Shown here piece after piece: positions 4,649-5,011 of a stretch of 5,011 nt of DNA (its first letter is position 1; every line of letters starts with the position of its first letter). The notes under the pieces are model-generated. The model did no database searches. It saw only the letters and a program-made list of their open reading frames with translations, and was not told the DNA's origin. Origin of the DNA: Litorimonas sp964414555 (lineage in GTDB: Bacteria > Pseudomonadota > Alphaproteobacteria > Caulobacterales > Maricaulaceae); assembly GCA_964414555.1 (NCBI GenBank), contig CAYPWW010000093.1:1-5011 (forward strand), given 5' to 3'. A program made the position numbers and the translations under genes.

Positions 4649-5011
4649 TGCATCAATATCTCGACCTACTAAAGCACGTCATGGACCACGGCGTGGATCG
4701 GTCCGACCGCACAGGTACGGGCACGCGCGGCGTGTTCGGCTATCAAATGCGCTTTGATCTTGCGGACGGTTTCCCAATGGTCACGACGAAGAAGCTGCAC
4801 AAAAAATCGATCATCCACGAGCTGATCTGGTTCCTCGCGGGCGATACAAATATCAAATATCTGCAAGAGAACGGCGTCAAAATTTGGGACGCTTGGGCGG
4901 ATGAGAACGGCGACCTCGGCCCCGTCTATGGCAAGCAATGGCGCCGCTGGATCGGCCCAGAGGGCGCGGTGATTGACCAAGTTAAAAACGTCGTTGAGGC
5001 GATCAAGACCA
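4648..5011 (+). CDS. thyA: Thymidylate synthase ThyA, N-terminal part (3' end outside window)
   Basis: ThyA methylates dUMP to dTMP using 5,10-methylene-tetrahydrofolate, supplying thymidine for DNA synthesis. The 121 visible residues align without gaps to the Escherichia coli numbering: R21 of the RTGTGT phosphate-binding loop, E58 (HELIWFL), W80 (IWDAWADENGDLGPVYG) and Y94, followed by KQWR. The catalytic cysteine (around 146) lies beyond the window end, so integrity cannot be confirmed. ATG 4648-4650 shares its A with the TAA stop of the peptidase gene (TAATG). GGGGA at 4637-4641 is a suitable ribosome binding site, so it is probably translated by coupling within the operon. The next gene would often be dihydrofolate reductase (folA), but that is outside the window. 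Confidence 0.98.
   Translation, partial: MHQYLDLLKHVMDHGVDRSDRTGTGTRGVFGYQMRFDLADGFPMVTTKKLHKKSIIHELIWFLAGDTNIKYLQENGVKIWDAWADENGDLGPVYGKQWRRWIGPEGAVIDQVKNVVEAIKT

Overview
The window looks like a chromosomal segment of an alphaproteobacterium. The strongest evidence is a circularly permuted, two-piece transfer-messenger RNA gene (ssrA) on the minus strand at about 851-1196, a form characteristic of Alphaproteobacteria. An N-acetylglutamate synthase of the vertebrate/Maricaulis/Xanthomonas type fits a Maricaulales- or Caulobacterales-like organism, but that finer placement is inference. The protein genes are moderately GC-rich, except for one clearly AT-richer gene at 231-845.

Layout, left to right. 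(1) 1-213 (+) is the C-terminal end of a cytochrome P450, with the haem-cysteine loop intact. (2) 231-845 (+) is an AT-rich gene for a secreted, cysteine-rich Sel1/Hcp-like repeat protein of 204 residues. (3) 851-1196 (-) is the permuted ssrA gene. In transcription order it holds the acceptor piece ending in CCA at 1106, a 40-nt intervening hairpin, and the coding piece starting at 1065. The coding piece encodes the degradation tag ANDNYSEDFALAA (980-982 down to 941). This RNA fills what would otherwise be a 440-bp gap, and the open reading frames across it are spurious. (4) 1197-1285 is the region between ssrA and the divergent operon. It holds a perfect 8-bp inverted repeat at 1204-1241. (5) 1286-5011 (+) is a tightly packed run of four genes: an M20 N-acetylornithine/N-acetylcitrulline deacetylase (argE type), an N-acetylglutamate synthase with a degenerate amino-acid-kinase domain, an M14 carboxypeptidase of the cytosolic carboxypeptidase type, and thymidylate synthase (thyA, cut by the window end).

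How the genes work together. The first two genes of the operon act at opposite ends of the acetylated part of arginine synthesis: one makes N-acetylglutamate and the other removes the acetyl group. They overlap by four bases (ATGA), so they are probably translationally coupled. The peptidase follows after 4 bp, and thyA overlaps the peptidase stop codon by one base. The metabolic link from the peptidase and thyA to arginine synthesis is not evident from sequence. I found no wholly new system. The most notable points are the permuted tmRNA and its unusual T-loop, the synthase with an apparently dead kinase domain, the carboxypeptidase inside an arginine operon, and the AT-rich cysteine-repeat gene abutting the 3' end of ssrA.
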